Source: Methanobacteriota archaeon (GTDB taxonomy: Archaea > Thermoplasmatota > Poseidoniia > MGIII > CG-Epi1). From it: a stretch of 16,733 bases of DNA. The notes beneath the pieces were generated by a model that was not told where the DNA came from, did not search any database, and saw only the letters and a list, made by a program, of their open reading frames with translations. Location of the stretch: positions 1 through 16,733 of the forward strand of contig JAPOKN010000024.1 in the NCBI GenBank assembly GCA_029977605.1. Direction: 5' to 3'. This document shows positions 1 to 7,776 of the stretch, one piece after another (the stretch's first letter is position 1; each line of letters opens with the position of its first letter). The translations under genes were made by a program, and so were the position numbers.

Positions 1-993
1 GACTCTGAAGGCAACCTATCTTGGAAAAAACAAAGAAGTGATGCATTATGGGATGTCGACATTGAAAAAGACAGTAACTCTATAATAATCGGTGGATGGG
101 ATTGCACAATTTATTCATTAGACTTAAATGGAAATGAGGTTTGGAGTTATGAAACCAAAGGATATGTTCGCTCTGTTAGGCCACTTAATGATGGAGGTGT
201 TCTAGCTGGATCACATGACAACAAAATTTACATATTAAATGATAAAGGTGAAGTAATAAAAAATTTCGAAACGGGCGGAGAGATAACGTGTGTTTGTTCG
301 ACTTTAGCATCAGATTATATTTACGCTGGCGCTGGCAACACCATATTGGCATTTAATACTGAAGAAGGAACAATGCCTCCTCATTATGAGGGACCATCAA
401 CGTCTAGCGAAAATGTTATAGAAAAAGAAACTGAAAATTCTGATGATAATGAAGAATATGAGCCTATGTTTGGTTTTGGGATGTTTGATGAACCAAGCCC
501 AGACACTACTGAAATTTTAGAGAGAGATGATTACATTAGTAGTGAAACAACTACGGCCTCTGACGATTATTCCTCACATTCGGAAAGTTATCCTAATGCT
601 TACCAAAGGAATACTCGTTCATATAGAGACAGTAGTGAAAATATAGATCGAGGTGGAGAATATAGAGAGTTTGCTGCAAAAGTTTTGAAAGGAGATGTGA
701 AGAACTATCTAAGACTTGGAAATGCTGCGTGGGCAGAAAAGCGACTTGAGCGGGCTGCTGAACATTTTAGAAAGGCTACTGAAATCAATCCTGATGAGCC
801 AAGGGCTTGGCACAACTTAGCTGTTTGTAATTATCACCTGGCACTAAAGAGAAATCCTGATGATGTTGAAGGGGCTGTCGAAAGTGCATTTGGTCCTCTT
901 GAAATTGCAAAAGAAAAAGGCGGAAGCGAATATACTAGCGTCAACAAAACATTGGCCTTTTTGGCATCGCAGATAGGTATTGAAGAAGATTAA
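1..993 (+). CDS. Beta-propeller (PQQ/WD-like) and TPR protein, 5'-truncated
   Basis: The frame is open from the first base, so the gene begins upstream of the window; 330 residues are visible. Residues 1 to about 118 look like PQQ/WD-type beta-propeller blades, with recurring units such as 'G-G-W-D-x-x-I-Y-S-L-D', 'A-G-S-H-D-N-K-I-Y-I-L' and 'Y-A-G-A-G-N-T-I-L-A-F'. Residues about 119-220 form an acidic, Ser/Thr/Glu/Asp-rich, probably disordered linker. Residues about 225-310 contain a tetratricopeptide region (LGNAAWAEKRLERAAEHF, then ATEINPDEPRAWHNLAV). The combination suggests a scaffold or protein-interaction role; I cannot name a specific function or partner. No signal peptide or membrane helix is visible in the part present. 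The stop codon overlaps the stop of the convergent PKD lipoprotein gene by 3 bp. I am confident it is coding and of the domain types, not of the function. Confidence 0.8.
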   Translation, partial: DSEGNLSWKKQRSDALWDVDIEKDSNSIIIGGWDCTIYSLDLNGNEVWSYETKGYVRSVRPLNDGGVLAGSHDNKIYILNDKGEVIKNFETGGEITCVCSTLASDYIYAGAGNTILAFNTEEGTMPPHYEGPSTSSENVIEKETENSDDNEEYEPMFGFGMFDEPSPDTTEILERDDYISSETTTASDDYSSHSESYPNAYQRNTRSYRDSSENIDRGGEYREFAAKVLKGDVKNYLRLGNAAWAEKRLERAAEHFRKATEINPDEPRAWHNLAVCNYHLALKRNPDDVEGAVESAFGPLEIAKEKGGSEYTSVNKTLAFLASQIGIEED

Positions 994-2123
994 ACTTCAG
1001 TTATTACTGATTCATAGTAAGTATAACTTACATAAAGTATCCAATCGTTTCCTTGATCTACTTCGTTAAACAACTCAGGGACTATAGAAGGCGCATCATT
1101 ACAAGTGATGGAAGTAACCCAACTGCCTTGGCCTTTAGCACTGGTGTAACCGTTTTGAAACAAATATTGTCTAACTTCATTTTCTGAACCCAAAGATAAA
1201 ATCAAATCATCAGGAATAGATGACAAAACGTCAAAATTAAGTTCGAGATTGCCTGAAGTTCCATTTTCAGTTAAGTTGAAAACATAATTTGTTGAAACTC
1301 CAAGTGAAAAATCATCAGGAAATAAAGTTCCTACCACTGGATTATCTGGCGAGTCAAGATCTTCGTCTTCCTCCCATTCTAAATCATAAGAAGCTGAAGT
1401 TAGATTGTAGGGATAAGCATGATTTTGAGTTGTCGTGGCACCTTCTGCAGTATAACCTGCAAATGCTGGAATTGTTATTTCATTTTGAATAAATTCTACA
1501 TTGTAAGTTCTTATTTTGACTAATACCCAAGTTTCTGCAGTACTAGATTCATTGCTGGGGTCCCTGACCGTTAAAGTAACTGTGTAATTCCCTATACTAG
1601 TGTATTCATGATTTGGACGTAGTAATGATGAAGTGGAACCATCACCAAAATCCCATTCAAATTCTAATACATCTCCATCTGGATCGCTAGAGGCTCCACC
1701 ATCAAAAAAAGCGATACTATTAACTTTGACTTGTTGACCAAGTCCGCCATACGTAGCCTCTAAACTTGCTAAAGGTGCTTGATTTCTATACAGTATATCT
1801 ACATCTTTTTTAGCAACGCCTATTCTACTATCGTCATCTACTACGGTTAATGTTACTGTGTAAGTGCCTTCATCAGTATAAGTATGCTCGACAGCCTTTC
1901 CCGAGCTGCCGCTATCATCTCCAAAATCCCACAGAAATTTAGCCCCCTTAGGATTATTGCCTGAGGCCATGAATTGAATTGCATCTCCCTCAACAAATGA
2001 CTCAGCTAGAATTGAAATATCTACGCCATCTAAAGATTCTGGAGTACTATCTAGACAGCCCGGAATTAGCATCATCGCTGCAATAATCCATATTTTGCGC
2101 ACAGTATGGTAAAAACTGCTCAT
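990..2123 (-). CDS. Secreted lipoprotein with two PKD domains
   Basis: The 377-residue product begins with a short basic/hydrophobic signal segment (residues about 9-22) ending in I-P-G-C at residues 20-23, which resembles a lipobox with C23 as the lipidated residue. Two PKD (Ig-like) domains follow, at about 40-112 and 118-205. Each carries the hallmark WDFGD motif (65-69 and 157-161) and the G-x-Y-T-V-T-L-T-V strand. The C-terminal part (about 206-377) matches nothing I recognise; it is rich in Asn, Ser and Thr with several N-x-S/T sequons, as expected for an extracellular archaeal protein. PKD domains usually mediate surface adhesion or act as spacers in secreted proteins, so a cell-surface binding role is inferred. 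The gene is divergent from psmA and convergent with the beta-propeller gene, and appears monocistronic. Confidence 0.82.
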   Translation of the reverse strand: MSSFYHTVRKIWIIAAMMLIPGCLDSTPESLDGVDISILAESFVEGDAIQFMASGNNPKGAKFLWDFGDDSGSSGKAVEHTYTDEGTYTVTLTVVDDDSRIGVAKKDVDILYRNQAPLASLEATYGGLGQQVKVNSIAFFDGGASSDPDGDVLEFEWDFGDGSTSSLLRPNHEYTSIGNYTVTLTVRDPSNESSTAETWVLVKIRTYNVEFIQNEITIPAFAGYTAEGATTTQNHAYPYNLTSASYDLEWEEDEDLDSPDNPVVGTLFPDDFSLGVSTNYVFNLTENGTSGNLELNFDVLSSIPDDLILSLGSENEVRQYLFQNGYTSAKGQGSWVTSITCNDAPSIVPELFNEVDQGNDWILYVSYTYYESVITEV

Positions 2124-2150
2124 TTAATAATTAAGCCACCTACCGATACT

Positions 2151-2158
2151 CTTTATTA
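2151..2158. promoter_or_regulatory. TATA-like element between divergent PKD lipoprotein and psmA genes
   Basis: The 66-bp gap between the PKD gene start (2123) and the preferred psmA start (2190) contains CTTTATTA, the best TATA-like match present; it reads TAATAAAG on the other strand. Its centre lies about 32 bp from the lipoprotein ATG and 35 bp from the psmA ATG. With the usual archaeal spacing of 25-27 bp, either gene would have a leader of only 4-10 nt. This is by-eye inference and a weak consensus; transcription start sites are not known. Confidence 0.35.
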
Positions 2159-2189
2159 GAGCGTGAAACGGTGGCATGTAGGTATTTTT

Positions 2190-2903
2190 ATGCAAGCAGG
2201 ACACATGGCATATGACCGAGCAATAACTGTATTTTCTCCAGACGGGAGATTATTTCAAGTTGAATACGCAAGGGAAGCAGTAAAGAGAGGGACTACCACC
2301 GTTGGAGTGAAATTCAAAAACGGTGTTGTATTAATAGTAGACAAGAGATTGAGCTCTAAATTAATAGAAGCAGACAGTATTGAAAAAATATTCAAAATCG
2401 ATGGACATGTGGGTTGTGCAACCTCAGGTCTAGTTGCTGATGCAAGAGCATTAGTTGATAAAGCTCGAGTAGAATGTCAAGTCAACACATTTAATTATGA
2501 TGAAGAGTTAGCTGTTGCTTCTCTAGTTAAAAAATTATGTGACTTTAAGCAAAGCTACACTCAATATGGAGGAGTAAGGCCATTCGGTACAGCAATGTTA
2601 ATTGCTGGAATAGATGCATCAGGTCCTCATCTCTACGAGACCGACCCTTCAGGTGCAATGATGGCGTACAAAGCTGGAGGAATTGGCGCTGGAAGAAATG
2701 AAGTAATGGAAGTTTTCGAAAAAGATTACAAAGACAATATGACTGAAAAGCAAGCTATCAATCTAGGATTGAAGGCTCTTTCTGCAGCTAACGATAATAA
2801 TCTGAAAGCTGAAGTCATTGAAATCGCAGTCATTAGTACAGAAAGAGAATTTGGAACATTAGACCCTAAAGTAGTCAGTGGAGAAATTAAAAAAATTAAG
2901 TAA
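2190..2903 (+). CDS. psmA: Proteasome subunit alpha (20S core)
   Basis: Alpha subunit of the archaeal 20S proteasome, which forms the outer gated rings and docks the PAN/Cdc48-type ATPases. The product (237 residues) starts with the diagnostic gate segment MAYDRAITVFSPDGRLFQVE at residues 6-25. It has the ATPase-docking lysine K66 in S-I-E-K-I and the late G-G-V-R-P-F-G-T segment. I chose ATG 2190 rather than the in-frame GTG at 2163: it gives the family's usual N-terminus (M-Q-x-G-x-M-A-Y-D-R) and puts the docking lysine at position 66, as in Thermoplasma acidophilum as I remember it. It opens the long + strand run, and its TAA overlaps the SBDS start by one base (taATG). No beta subunit gene is in the window, which is common because alpha and beta are usually unlinked in archaea. 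Confidence 0.96.
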   Translation: MQAGHMAYDRAITVFSPDGRLFQVEYAREAVKRGTTTVGVKFKNGVVLIVDKRLSSKLIEADSIEKIFKIDGHVGCATSGLVADARALVDKARVECQVNTFNYDEELAVASLVKKLCDFKQSYTQYGGVRPFGTAMLIAGIDASGPHLYETDPSGAMMAYKAGGIGAGRNEVMEVFEKDYKDNMTEKQAINLGLKALSAANDNNLKAEVIEIAVISTEREFGTLDPKVVSGEIKKIK

Positions 2904-3595
2904 TGGTATCTCTTGAAGATGCTGTAATTGCCAGGCTTGAAGCTGGTGGGCATCGCTTCGAAATACTAATAGACCCTAATGAAGCTCAAGCTTTCAAAGA
3001 AGGTGACGAAATTGATTGGGAAGACAGCATTGCAGTAGATGGAATATGGGCTGACAGCGCAAAGGGTGAGAGATCTCCAGAAAATATTTTAAATGATTTT
3101 TTCGAGTCATCTGATTTGATAGATATTTACAAGAAAATATTAACTGAAGGAACAATTCAATTAACTTCTGAACAGAAAAAAGAAATGGTTGATAACAAAA
3201 GGAAGCAGATATTATCACACATTGTCGCTAATGCTATGAACCCGCAAACTGGAGGTGCGCATCCTCCACAGAGAATTGAAAATGCAATTATTGAAGCAAA
3301 ATATAACTTTGATCCAATTAGAAGCGTTGAGAAGCAAGTTGAAGACATTGTAAGAAAAATAAGGCCACTAATTCCTATATCCTTTGAAAAGGTTAAAGCC
3401 GCTGTTAAAATTCCGGCAATATATGTTGGGAAATGCTATGGTCAGATGTCTGGACTGGGGACTATTGAAAATGAAGAATACCAAAGTGACGGAAGCTGGA
3501 TAGGAATTGTTAAGATGTCAGCAGCTTCCTACAATGAACTTGAAAATTTGTTAGGATCTACCACAAAAGGTACTGCTGAATTGAAAATAATTTAG
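2903..3595 (+). CDS. Ribosome maturation protein SBDS (Sdo1 family)
   Basis: Archaeal orthologue of Shwachman-Bodian-Diamond syndrome protein/Sdo1. In eukaryotes this works with the EFL1 GTPase to release eIF6 from the 60S subunit; in archaea it is assumed to act in large-subunit maturation. The 230 residues cover the full three-domain length: an N-terminal FYSH-type domain (about 1-85, including W-A-D-S-A-K-G-E), the central helical domain (about 90-155, with the family-typical N-K-R-K-Q-I-L and P-P-Q-R-I-E-N segments) and a C-terminal ferredoxin-like domain (about 160-230). The start overlaps the psmA stop by one base, implying translational coupling. SBDS next to psmA and the exosome genes is the classic archaeal arrangement and supports the call. 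Confidence 0.95.
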   Translation: MVSLEDAVIARLEAGGHRFEILIDPNEAQAFKEGDEIDWEDSIAVDGIWADSAKGERSPENILNDFFESSDLIDIYKKILTEGTIQLTSEQKKEMVDNKRKQILSHIVANAMNPQTGGAHPPQRIENAIIEAKYNFDPIRSVEKQVEDIVRKIRPLIPISFEKVKAAVKIPAIYVGKCYGQMSGLGTIENEEYQSDGSWIGIVKMSAASYNELENLLGSTTKGTAELKII

Positions 3596-3635
3596 AAACA
3601 AATCTTCATATAGGGGCAAGTTTGGAAAGGAATGT

Positions 3636-3643
3636 TATAATTG
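3636..3643 (+). promoter_or_regulatory. Candidate TATA box for the exosome genes
   Basis: The SBDS-rrp4 gap is the largest within the first part of the run. It contains TATAATTG-like sequence preceded by a purine-rich stretch (GGAAAGGAAT, about 3624-3633) that could serve as the TFB recognition element. The box centre is about 26 bp upstream of ATG 3665, the spacing expected for a leaderless transcript of rrp4. A second TATA-like site (CATATAG, about 3607-3613) could give a leadered transcript instead. This is inference from spacing only. Confidence 0.35.
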
Positions 3644-3664
3644 AAAAAATAATGGATGATTCAT

Positions 3665-4348
3665 ATGAGCGAAGAATCAAAAAATAATAAAAAAAGTGAG
3701 AATTCTAAAGGATTTGTACTTCCTGGCGATTTACTAGAAACAAAAAGTAAACCTGGTAAGGGAATTTTTAGAAAAGATGGACGAGTTTATTCCTCAGTAG
3801 TAGGTTACTCAAATGATAGAAGTGGATACATGAATGTCAATGCAATTAAAGGCAGATATAATCCAAAAGTTGGTGACAAAATAGTTGCAATATGTGCTGA
3901 AACAGGACCTTCTGTTTGGAGGATGGATATTGGTGCTGCATTTAATTCAACACTTCATCATAGTGAATCAGGATGGAAAGTACCATTCGGAGATACTGCA
4001 CGATTTTTATCAATCGGCGATGCCGTTTGGGCTGAAGTTTTCATGGTAGATGCTGCAGGTTCACACCAAATAACTTTGAAAAAAGATGATTGTAGAAAAT
4101 TATACTCTGGAACTGTGGTGAAAGTAGAACCTACTGCAGTACCGAGAGTTATCGGAAAGCAGGGGTCAATGATTACTGCTATACGTGAAAAAACAAATAC
4201 ACGTATTCAAATAGGTCAAAATGGGTTTATTTGGATTGATGGTAAGGGGGAAGACATCTCTAAGGCACAAAAAGCTATGGAGACAATTGACAGAGAAGCT
4301 TCCTCAGAAGGTTTAACTAAAAAAATAGAAAAATTATTGGAGAAATAA
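3665..4348 (+). CDS. rrp4: Exosome complex RNA-binding subunit Rrp4
   Basis: Rrp4 forms the RNA-binding cap on the archaeal exosome Rrp41/Rrp42 ring and channels substrates into it. From ATG 3665 the product is 227 residues. A Lys/Ser/Asn-rich N-terminus (about 1-16) is followed by the family N-terminal motif V-L-P-G-D-L-L (18-24), an S1-type OB domain (about 62-140) and a KH domain (about 150-220) with the GKQG loop at 164-167. An in-frame ATG at 3656 would add three residues. I prefer 3665 because a TATA-like box lies at leaderless distance, but the two cannot be separated from sequence alone. One intervening base separates it from rrp41, whose Shine-Dalgarno motif lies in the end of this gene. 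No Csl4, the alternative cap subunit, is nearby. Confidence 0.95.
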   Translation: MSEESKNNKKSENSKGFVLPGDLLETKSKPGKGIFRKDGRVYSSVVGYSNDRSGYMNVNAIKGRYNPKVGDKIVAICAETGPSVWRMDIGAAFNSTLHHSESGWKVPFGDTARFLSIGDAVWAEVFMVDAAGSHQITLKKDDCRKLYSGTVVKVEPTAVPRVIGKQGSMITAIREKTNTRIQIGQNGFIWIDGKGEDISKAQKAMETIDREASSEGLTKKIEKLLEK

Positions 4349-4349
4349 A

Positions 4350-5072
4350 ATGGCTGGCCAAACAGATATGGAATTAATTAAAGACGGAGTCCGTCTAGAC
4401 GGAAGAAAACCCGATGAACTAAGAGAAGTGAAAATCACTGCAGGTGTTTTAGACAATGCAGATGGTTCTTGTTATCTTGAATGGGGTAACAACAAAATTT
4501 ATGCAGGTGTATTCGGACCTATGGAATGTCATCCTAGACACAAACAAAAAGCTGATAGAGCTATTGTTCAAGCAAGATACACTATGGCTCCTTTTAGTGT
4601 AAATGATAGAAAAAGACCGGGATTAGACAGAAGATCTAGTGAGATATCTTACATTGTTTCTCAAGCATTTGAAAAAGTGGTAATGGTAGAAGAATTTCCA
4701 AAAGCATCTATACGAGTAGATATGCAAGTTGTAGAAGCTCATGCAGGTACTCGATGTGCTGCAATGACTGCAGCTTCTGTAGCTTTAGCTGATGCAGGTA
4801 TACCAATGAGAGATATGATTCCTGCTTGTGCTTCTGGAAAAGTTAATGACGTGGTGGTATTAGATTTGAACAAGGAAGAAGATAATTATGGGCAAGCTGA
4901 TTTGCCTTTAGCAATCATTCCAAGTACTGGAGAAGTTGTATTGCTACAGTTAGACGGACACTTAACACCTGAACAATTCGAAGAAGCTATGGATTTAGCT
5001 ACTAGTGGATGTATGGATTTGTACAAGATTATGCGAGATGCTTTAGACAAAAGCTACGGAGGTAAGAAATGA
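4350..5072 (+). CDS. rrp41: Exosome catalytic subunit Rrp41 (RNase PH family)
   Basis: Catalytic phosphorolytic 3'-5' exoribonuclease subunit of the archaeal exosome; forms a hexameric ring of alternating Rrp41 and Rrp42. The 240 residues contain the family-opening R-L-D-G-R-K-P (15-21), the RNA-contacting D-R-R-S-S-E motif (93-98), the phosphate-binding G-T-R-C segment (133-136) and the active-site Asp in G-Q-A-D (D184) with an acidic cluster just before it (E176, E177, D178). All these mark it as the active paralogue rather than Rrp42. A GGAG motif at 4339-4342 sits 7 nt before the ATG. The stop overlaps the rrp42 start as ATGA (4 bp), so the two ring subunits are translationally coupled, consistent with their 1:1 assembly. 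Confidence 0.97.
   Translation: MAGQTDMELIKDGVRLDGRKPDELREVKITAGVLDNADGSCYLEWGNNKIYAGVFGPMECHPRHKQKADRAIVQARYTMAPFSVNDRKRPGLDRRSSEISYIVSQAFEKVVMVEEFPKASIRVDMQVVEAHAGTRCAAMTAASVALADAGIPMRDMIPACASGKVNDVVVLDLNKEEDNYGQADLPLAIIPSTGEVVLLQLDGHLTPEQFEEAMDLATSGCMDLYKIMRDALDKSYGGKK
5058..5063 (+). promoter_or_regulatory. Strong Shine-Dalgarno site for rrp42
   Basis: GGAGGT lies inside the last codons of rrp41, 5 nt before the rrp42 ATG at 5069. It matches the CCUCC anti-SD of archaeal 16S rRNA and fixes the rrp42 start at the ATGA overlap. Confidence 0.7.
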
Positions 5073-5851
5073 GCAGCGATAGTGTTTCAAACTTAATGAA
5101 AGGACATATGGAATCCTTAGCTGCTGAAGGAAAGAGAGCTGACGGAAGAGGCATTAATGAATTTAGAGAAGTAAAAATAGAAACTGGAATGATTAATACT
5201 GCAGAGGGTTCTTCCATGGTTCATCTAGGTAAAACTAAGGTTCTTTGTGGAATTAAATTGTTAATAGGAACACCATACGGTGATTCTCCGGGTAGTGGAA
5301 CTATGACTACTTCAACAGAGTTAGCTCCTTTAGCTGACCAGTCTTTTGATCCTGGACCCCCTCGCGAAGCTTCAATTGAATTAGCAAGGGTTGTTGATAG
5401 AGGCATACGCGAATCCAGAATGATTGATTTTGATGCTCTATGCATTGAGCGCGGTGAGCGTGTTTGGATGGTTTATATTGATTTACACATCTTAGATAAT
5501 GGTGGTAACTTGTTTGACTGTTGTACATTAGCTGCAGCGGCTGCTTTATCTAACGCTAAAATACCAAATGTTCAACATGGAATTGCTGATGAAGATGTTG
5601 ATTTACCAGTTACATGCTGGCCAATTTCCTGTACCTTCGGAAGACTTGGAGATACTGTCATTTTAGATCCAACATCTGATGAAGAAGCTGTCATGAGTGC
5701 AAGATTGACTGTAGCCCACGATGAAGATGGAAATATAAGGGCGGCTCAAAAAGGTATGAATGGAGCATTTACTGATGCTGAAGTTAGAGAAGCTGTGAAA
5801 ACTGCAAGAAAGAGCGATAATGTTTTACGTGAGGCTCTAAAAGGGATATAG
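5069..5851 (+). CDS. rrp42: Exosome non-catalytic ring subunit Rrp42 (RNase PH family)
   Basis: Structural partner of Rrp41 in the archaeal exosome hexamer; it lacks its own phosphorolytic centre but helps shape the RNA path. The 260 residues have the RNase PH fold signature R-A-D-G-R (23-27), the loop S-F-D-P-G-P-P (92-98), the D-R-G-I-R-E-S motif (110-116) and the L-G-D-T-V-I-L-D-P-T strand (193-202). The catalytic aspartate of Rrp41 (G-x-A-D) has no counterpart: the corresponding strand reads D-L-P-V-T-C-W-P. The length of about 260 is normal for archaeal Rrp42. The start overlaps rrp41 by 4 bp, and the next gene (eL43) starts immediately after its stop with no intervening base. Confidence 0.96.
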   Translation: MSSDSVSNLMKGHMESLAAEGKRADGRGINEFREVKIETGMINTAEGSSMVHLGKTKVLCGIKLLIGTPYGDSPGSGTMTTSTELAPLADQSFDPGPPREASIELARVVDRGIRESRMIDFDALCIERGERVWMVYIDLHILDNGGNLFDCCTLAAAAALSNAKIPNVQHGIADEDVDLPVTCWPISCTFGRLGDTVILDPTSDEEAVMSARLTVAHDEDGNIRAAQKGMNGAFTDAEVREAVKTARKSDNVLREALKGI

Positions 5852-6079
5852 ATGAGTCAGGGTACGAAGAAGGTTGGAAGTACAGGCAGATTTGGACCAA
5901 GATATGGTGTTTCTGTTAGAAGACGCTTAGGTGCTGTTGAGAAAAAACAGAAGCAGAAGTTTGAATGTCCATCTTGTTCTAAGACTAACGTTAAAAGAAT
6001 TTCAACTGGAATTTACAGTTGTAATAGTTGTGGTTACCAATTTGCTAGTGGTGCATATTATCCAACGAGGGACGACTAA
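5852..6079 (+). CDS. rpl37ae: Large ribosomal subunit protein eL43 (L37Ae)
   Basis: Small basic zinc-ribbon protein of the 50S subunit, 75 residues. It has a basic N-terminus (K-K-V-G-S-T-G-R-F-G-P-R-Y-G) and a four-cysteine zinc site: C39-P-S-C42 and C57-N-S-C60. The C-terminal A-S-G-A-Y-Y-P-T is also typical of the family. It abuts rrp42 and its TAA overlaps the rpoP ATG by one base. The linkage with exosome and RpoP genes is conserved in Euryarchaeota. Confidence 0.96.
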   Translation: MSQGTKKVGSTGRFGPRYGVSVRRRLGAVEKKQKQKFECPSCSKTNVKRISTGIYSCNSCGYQFASGAYYPTRDD

Positions 6080-6219
6080 TGGTTAATTACAAGTGTGCTT
6101 CTTGTGGCACTAGATTAGATATGGACCTAGAAGTCCTTGGTCTTACATGCCGTGTTTGCGGTGAAAAAATTTTCTATAAAATAAGACCGTCAACTAAGAA
6201 AACTGTTGTTTCTGATTAA
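6079..6219 (+). CDS. rpoP: DNA-directed RNA polymerase subunit P (Rpb12-like)
   Basis: A 46-residue zinc-ribbon protein. It begins M-V-N-Y-K-C-A-S-C-G, with cysteines C6, C9, C24 and C27 forming the zinc site, followed by the family-typical C-G-E-K-I-F-Y-K-I-R-P. The family binds between the Rpo3/Rpo10/Rpo11 platform and the Rpo2 subunit and is needed for stable open complexes. A GAGG motif at 6067-6070 lies 8 nt before the ATG. The start overlaps the eL43 stop by one base and its own stop overlaps the pcc1 ATG by one base (taATG at both ends), so it is fully embedded in the operon. Confidence 0.95.
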   Translation: MVNYKCASCGTRLDMDLEVLGLTCRVCGEKIFYKIRPSTKKTVVSD

Positions 6220-6446
6220 TGAAAGCTCAAGTTAGCTTGAAAATGGGAACTAATTCCAAACATATAGCAAGAGCTTTAATGGATGAGGCAAAAGATAAAC
6301 TTCCAAAAGTAGATGTTGAAGTTATTCCAGCAGGTGAAAAAGTGAAAATCGAAATAGAAGCTGAAGATTTTACTAGTTTAAGAGCTGCGCTAAATTCTTT
6401 TTTAGGATGGGCATATTGTGCAGAAGGAGTTTTAGATAATGGATGA
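6219..6446 (+). CDS. pcc1: KEOPS complex subunit Pcc1
   Basis: The 75-residue product matches the small Pcc1 fold of two helices packed on a three-stranded sheet. Visible features are an opening strand (M-K-A-Q-V-S-L), helix 'H-I-A-R-A-L-M-D-E-A', strands 'V-D-V-E-V-I' and 'V-K-I-E-I-E-A-E-D', and the closing helix L-R-A-A-L-N-S-F-L-G-W with the family-typical A-L-N-S-x-L. Pcc1 is the dimerisation subunit of KEOPS, which makes N6-threonylcarbamoyladenosine at position 37 of ANN-decoding tRNAs. The other KEOPS genes (Kae1, Bud32, Cgi121) are not in the window. It overlaps rpoP by one base and prefoldin beta by 8 bp. The call rests on fold pattern plus conserved position between rpoP and prefoldin. 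Confidence 0.88.
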   Translation: MKAQVSLKMGTNSKHIARALMDEAKDKLPKVDVEVIPAGEKVKIEIEAEDFTSLRAALNSFLGWAYCAEGVLDNG

Positions 6447-6819
6447 AATAACTGAAGAAAATATTCAAGAGAAAATTAACCTTTTCCAACAGATGCAACA
6501 ACAAGCGCAAGCTCTAACCCAACAAACTTCTCAAATTGAAATGTCTATTAATGAAATTGAAAGAACTATTAACGAAATTGAGGATACAAATGATAAAAGT
6601 ACATTGTACAGAGCCATTGGATCTATTATGCAAAAAGTTGATAACGTTAAACAACTAAAAAAAGAACTAGTGGATGAAAAAGAAACTCTAGAAATAAGAA
6701 ACAAAAGTCTAAAGGGCCAAATAGAAAATTTAAATGTCCAAATCAATGAGATGCAAAGTAAGCTAACTCCTATTGTTCAAAGTCTACAGGAAAATAAAAG
6801 TCAAGATGTTACTCAATGA
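6439..6819 (+). CDS. pfdB: Prefoldin subunit beta
   Basis: ATP-independent chaperone subunit; in archaea four beta and two alpha subunits form a jellyfish-shaped hexamer that hands unfolded proteins to the thermosome. The 126 residues form two long heptad-patterned helices (about 5-50 and 75-118). Between them lies the beta-hairpin stretch D-K-S-T-L-Y-R-A-I-G-S-I-M, which is diagnostic of the beta type. The acidic/polar C-terminus has no membrane segment. A GGAG motif at 6426-6429 lies 9 nt upstream of the ATG inside pcc1. The gene overlaps pcc1 by 8 bp and the DHH phosphoesterase by 14 bp. Confidence 0.95.
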   Translation: MDEITEENIQEKINLFQQMQQQAQALTQQTSQIEMSINEIERTINEIEDTNDKSTLYRAIGSIMQKVDNVKQLKKELVDEKETLEIRNKSLKGQIENLNVQINEMQSKLTPIVQSLQENKSQDVTQ

Positions 6820-7753
6820 TTCCTCAAAAAAATTATTTGAGAAAAAATTATTACTATTAATTCATCATCATGCCGATGTTGATGCCGTAGCTTCCGCCAT
6901 AGCATTACAAACTGTATTTGAAGACGCTATAATTTGTGCTCCTGATAAAGTAAGCTCTCACGGTCAAAAAATAGCCGAATTTAATAAAATTGATATTCTT
7001 ATGGAGTCTCCTAAAAAATGGGAAGGAACAGTCATTGCCTTAGACAGTCCAAACCCTGAACATTGTAGTCCTGTGCCTAAAGCTCAAAACATAATTGTAA
7101 TTGATCACCATACAAAAATTGAAGGATGGCCAGAAGGAACGGAAATAATCCATCAGCCAAATAAGACTAGTACTGCAGAAATTATTATACAAATAATTGA
7201 TGAATTAGGTTTAACAATTAACAAAAAATGTGCAAATGTATTACTTGCAGCGATTTATACAGATACTGGGCAATTCAGACACGCAAACAACGAAACATTT
7301 AGTTCAGCAAGTATATTGTGTGATAATGGGGCTGAACCACAGGAAGTCATTAACCTACTAGATAGTGAAAGGCCACTAATTCAAAAAATTACATTTTTGA
7401 AAGCTGCTCAAAACATGAAATGGATTCAACATGGAAAGTGGATTATCGCAACAAGTATCGTCGGATCTTTTGAATCAGGTAGTGCAAGACACATGATAGT
7501 GTTGGGTGCTGACATTGCCATAGTAGGATCTAGTAAGAAAAATGGTGAGATGCGCCTTTCTACACGAGCTTCAAATCGAATAGTATCTAAAGGTTTTAAT
7601 TTGACTAAAATACTAGAAAAAATATGTGAAATAAATGAAGGTTCTTCAGGTGGCCACCCTGGTGCTGCAGGATATAATGGAACTGGAGATGCTGAAGCAA
7701 TTATCGAGATTGCTAAACAAGAATCAATCGACAAAATAACCCAACTATCTTAA
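6806..7753 (+). CDS. DHH/DHHA1 family phosphoesterase
   Basis: Mn-dependent phosphoesterase of the RecJ/NrnA superfamily, 315 residues. The DHH domain has the metal-binding H-H-H-A-D-V-D (20-26), the motif II aspartate in I-A-L-D-S (D80), the signature D-H-H (100-102) and the motif IV aspartate in Y-T-D-T-G (D153). The C-terminal DHHA1 domain shows the substrate-binding G-G-H-P-G-A-A-G (282-289). The architecture fits single-chain enzymes degrading short oligonucleotides or pAp; the exact substrate cannot be told from sequence. I chose ATG 6806, overlapping prefoldin beta by 14 bp, over an upstream in-frame TTG at 6773 that would overlap by 47 bp and add non-conserved residues. Next to an exosome operon, clean-up of the short RNA ends left by exosomal decay is an attractive but unproven role. 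Confidence 0.9.
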   Translation: MLLNDSSKKLFEKKLLLLIHHHADVDAVASAIALQTVFEDAIICAPDKVSSHGQKIAEFNKIDILMESPKKWEGTVIALDSPNPEHCSPVPKAQNIIVIDHHTKIEGWPEGTEIIHQPNKTSTAEIIIQIIDELGLTINKKCANVLLAAIYTDTGQFRHANNETFSSASILCDNGAEPQEVINLLDSERPLIQKITFLKAAQNMKWIQHGKWIIATSIVGSFESGSARHMIVLGADIAIVGSSKKNGEMRLSTRASNRIVSKGFNLTKILEKICEINEGSSGGHPGAAGYNGTGDAEAIIEIAKQESIDKITQLS

Positions 7754-7776
7754 CTGTAGCCCCTTTATAGTCAATT

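Noticed and set aside
2134..2175. Inverted repeat GCCACC (2134-2139) and GGTGGC (2170-2175) around the psmA TATA-like box
   Set aside because: Only 6 bp with a 30-nt loop; expected by chance often enough that I do not call an operator.
2163..2189. Upstream GTG start for psmA adding nine residues
   Set aside because: The conserved proteasome alpha N-terminus starts at ATG 2190 and K66 numbering fits only that start.
7426..7734. 102-codon - strand frame opposite the DHH gene
   Set aside because: Antisense shadow of the conserved DHHA1 domain; no start signal or family resemblance.
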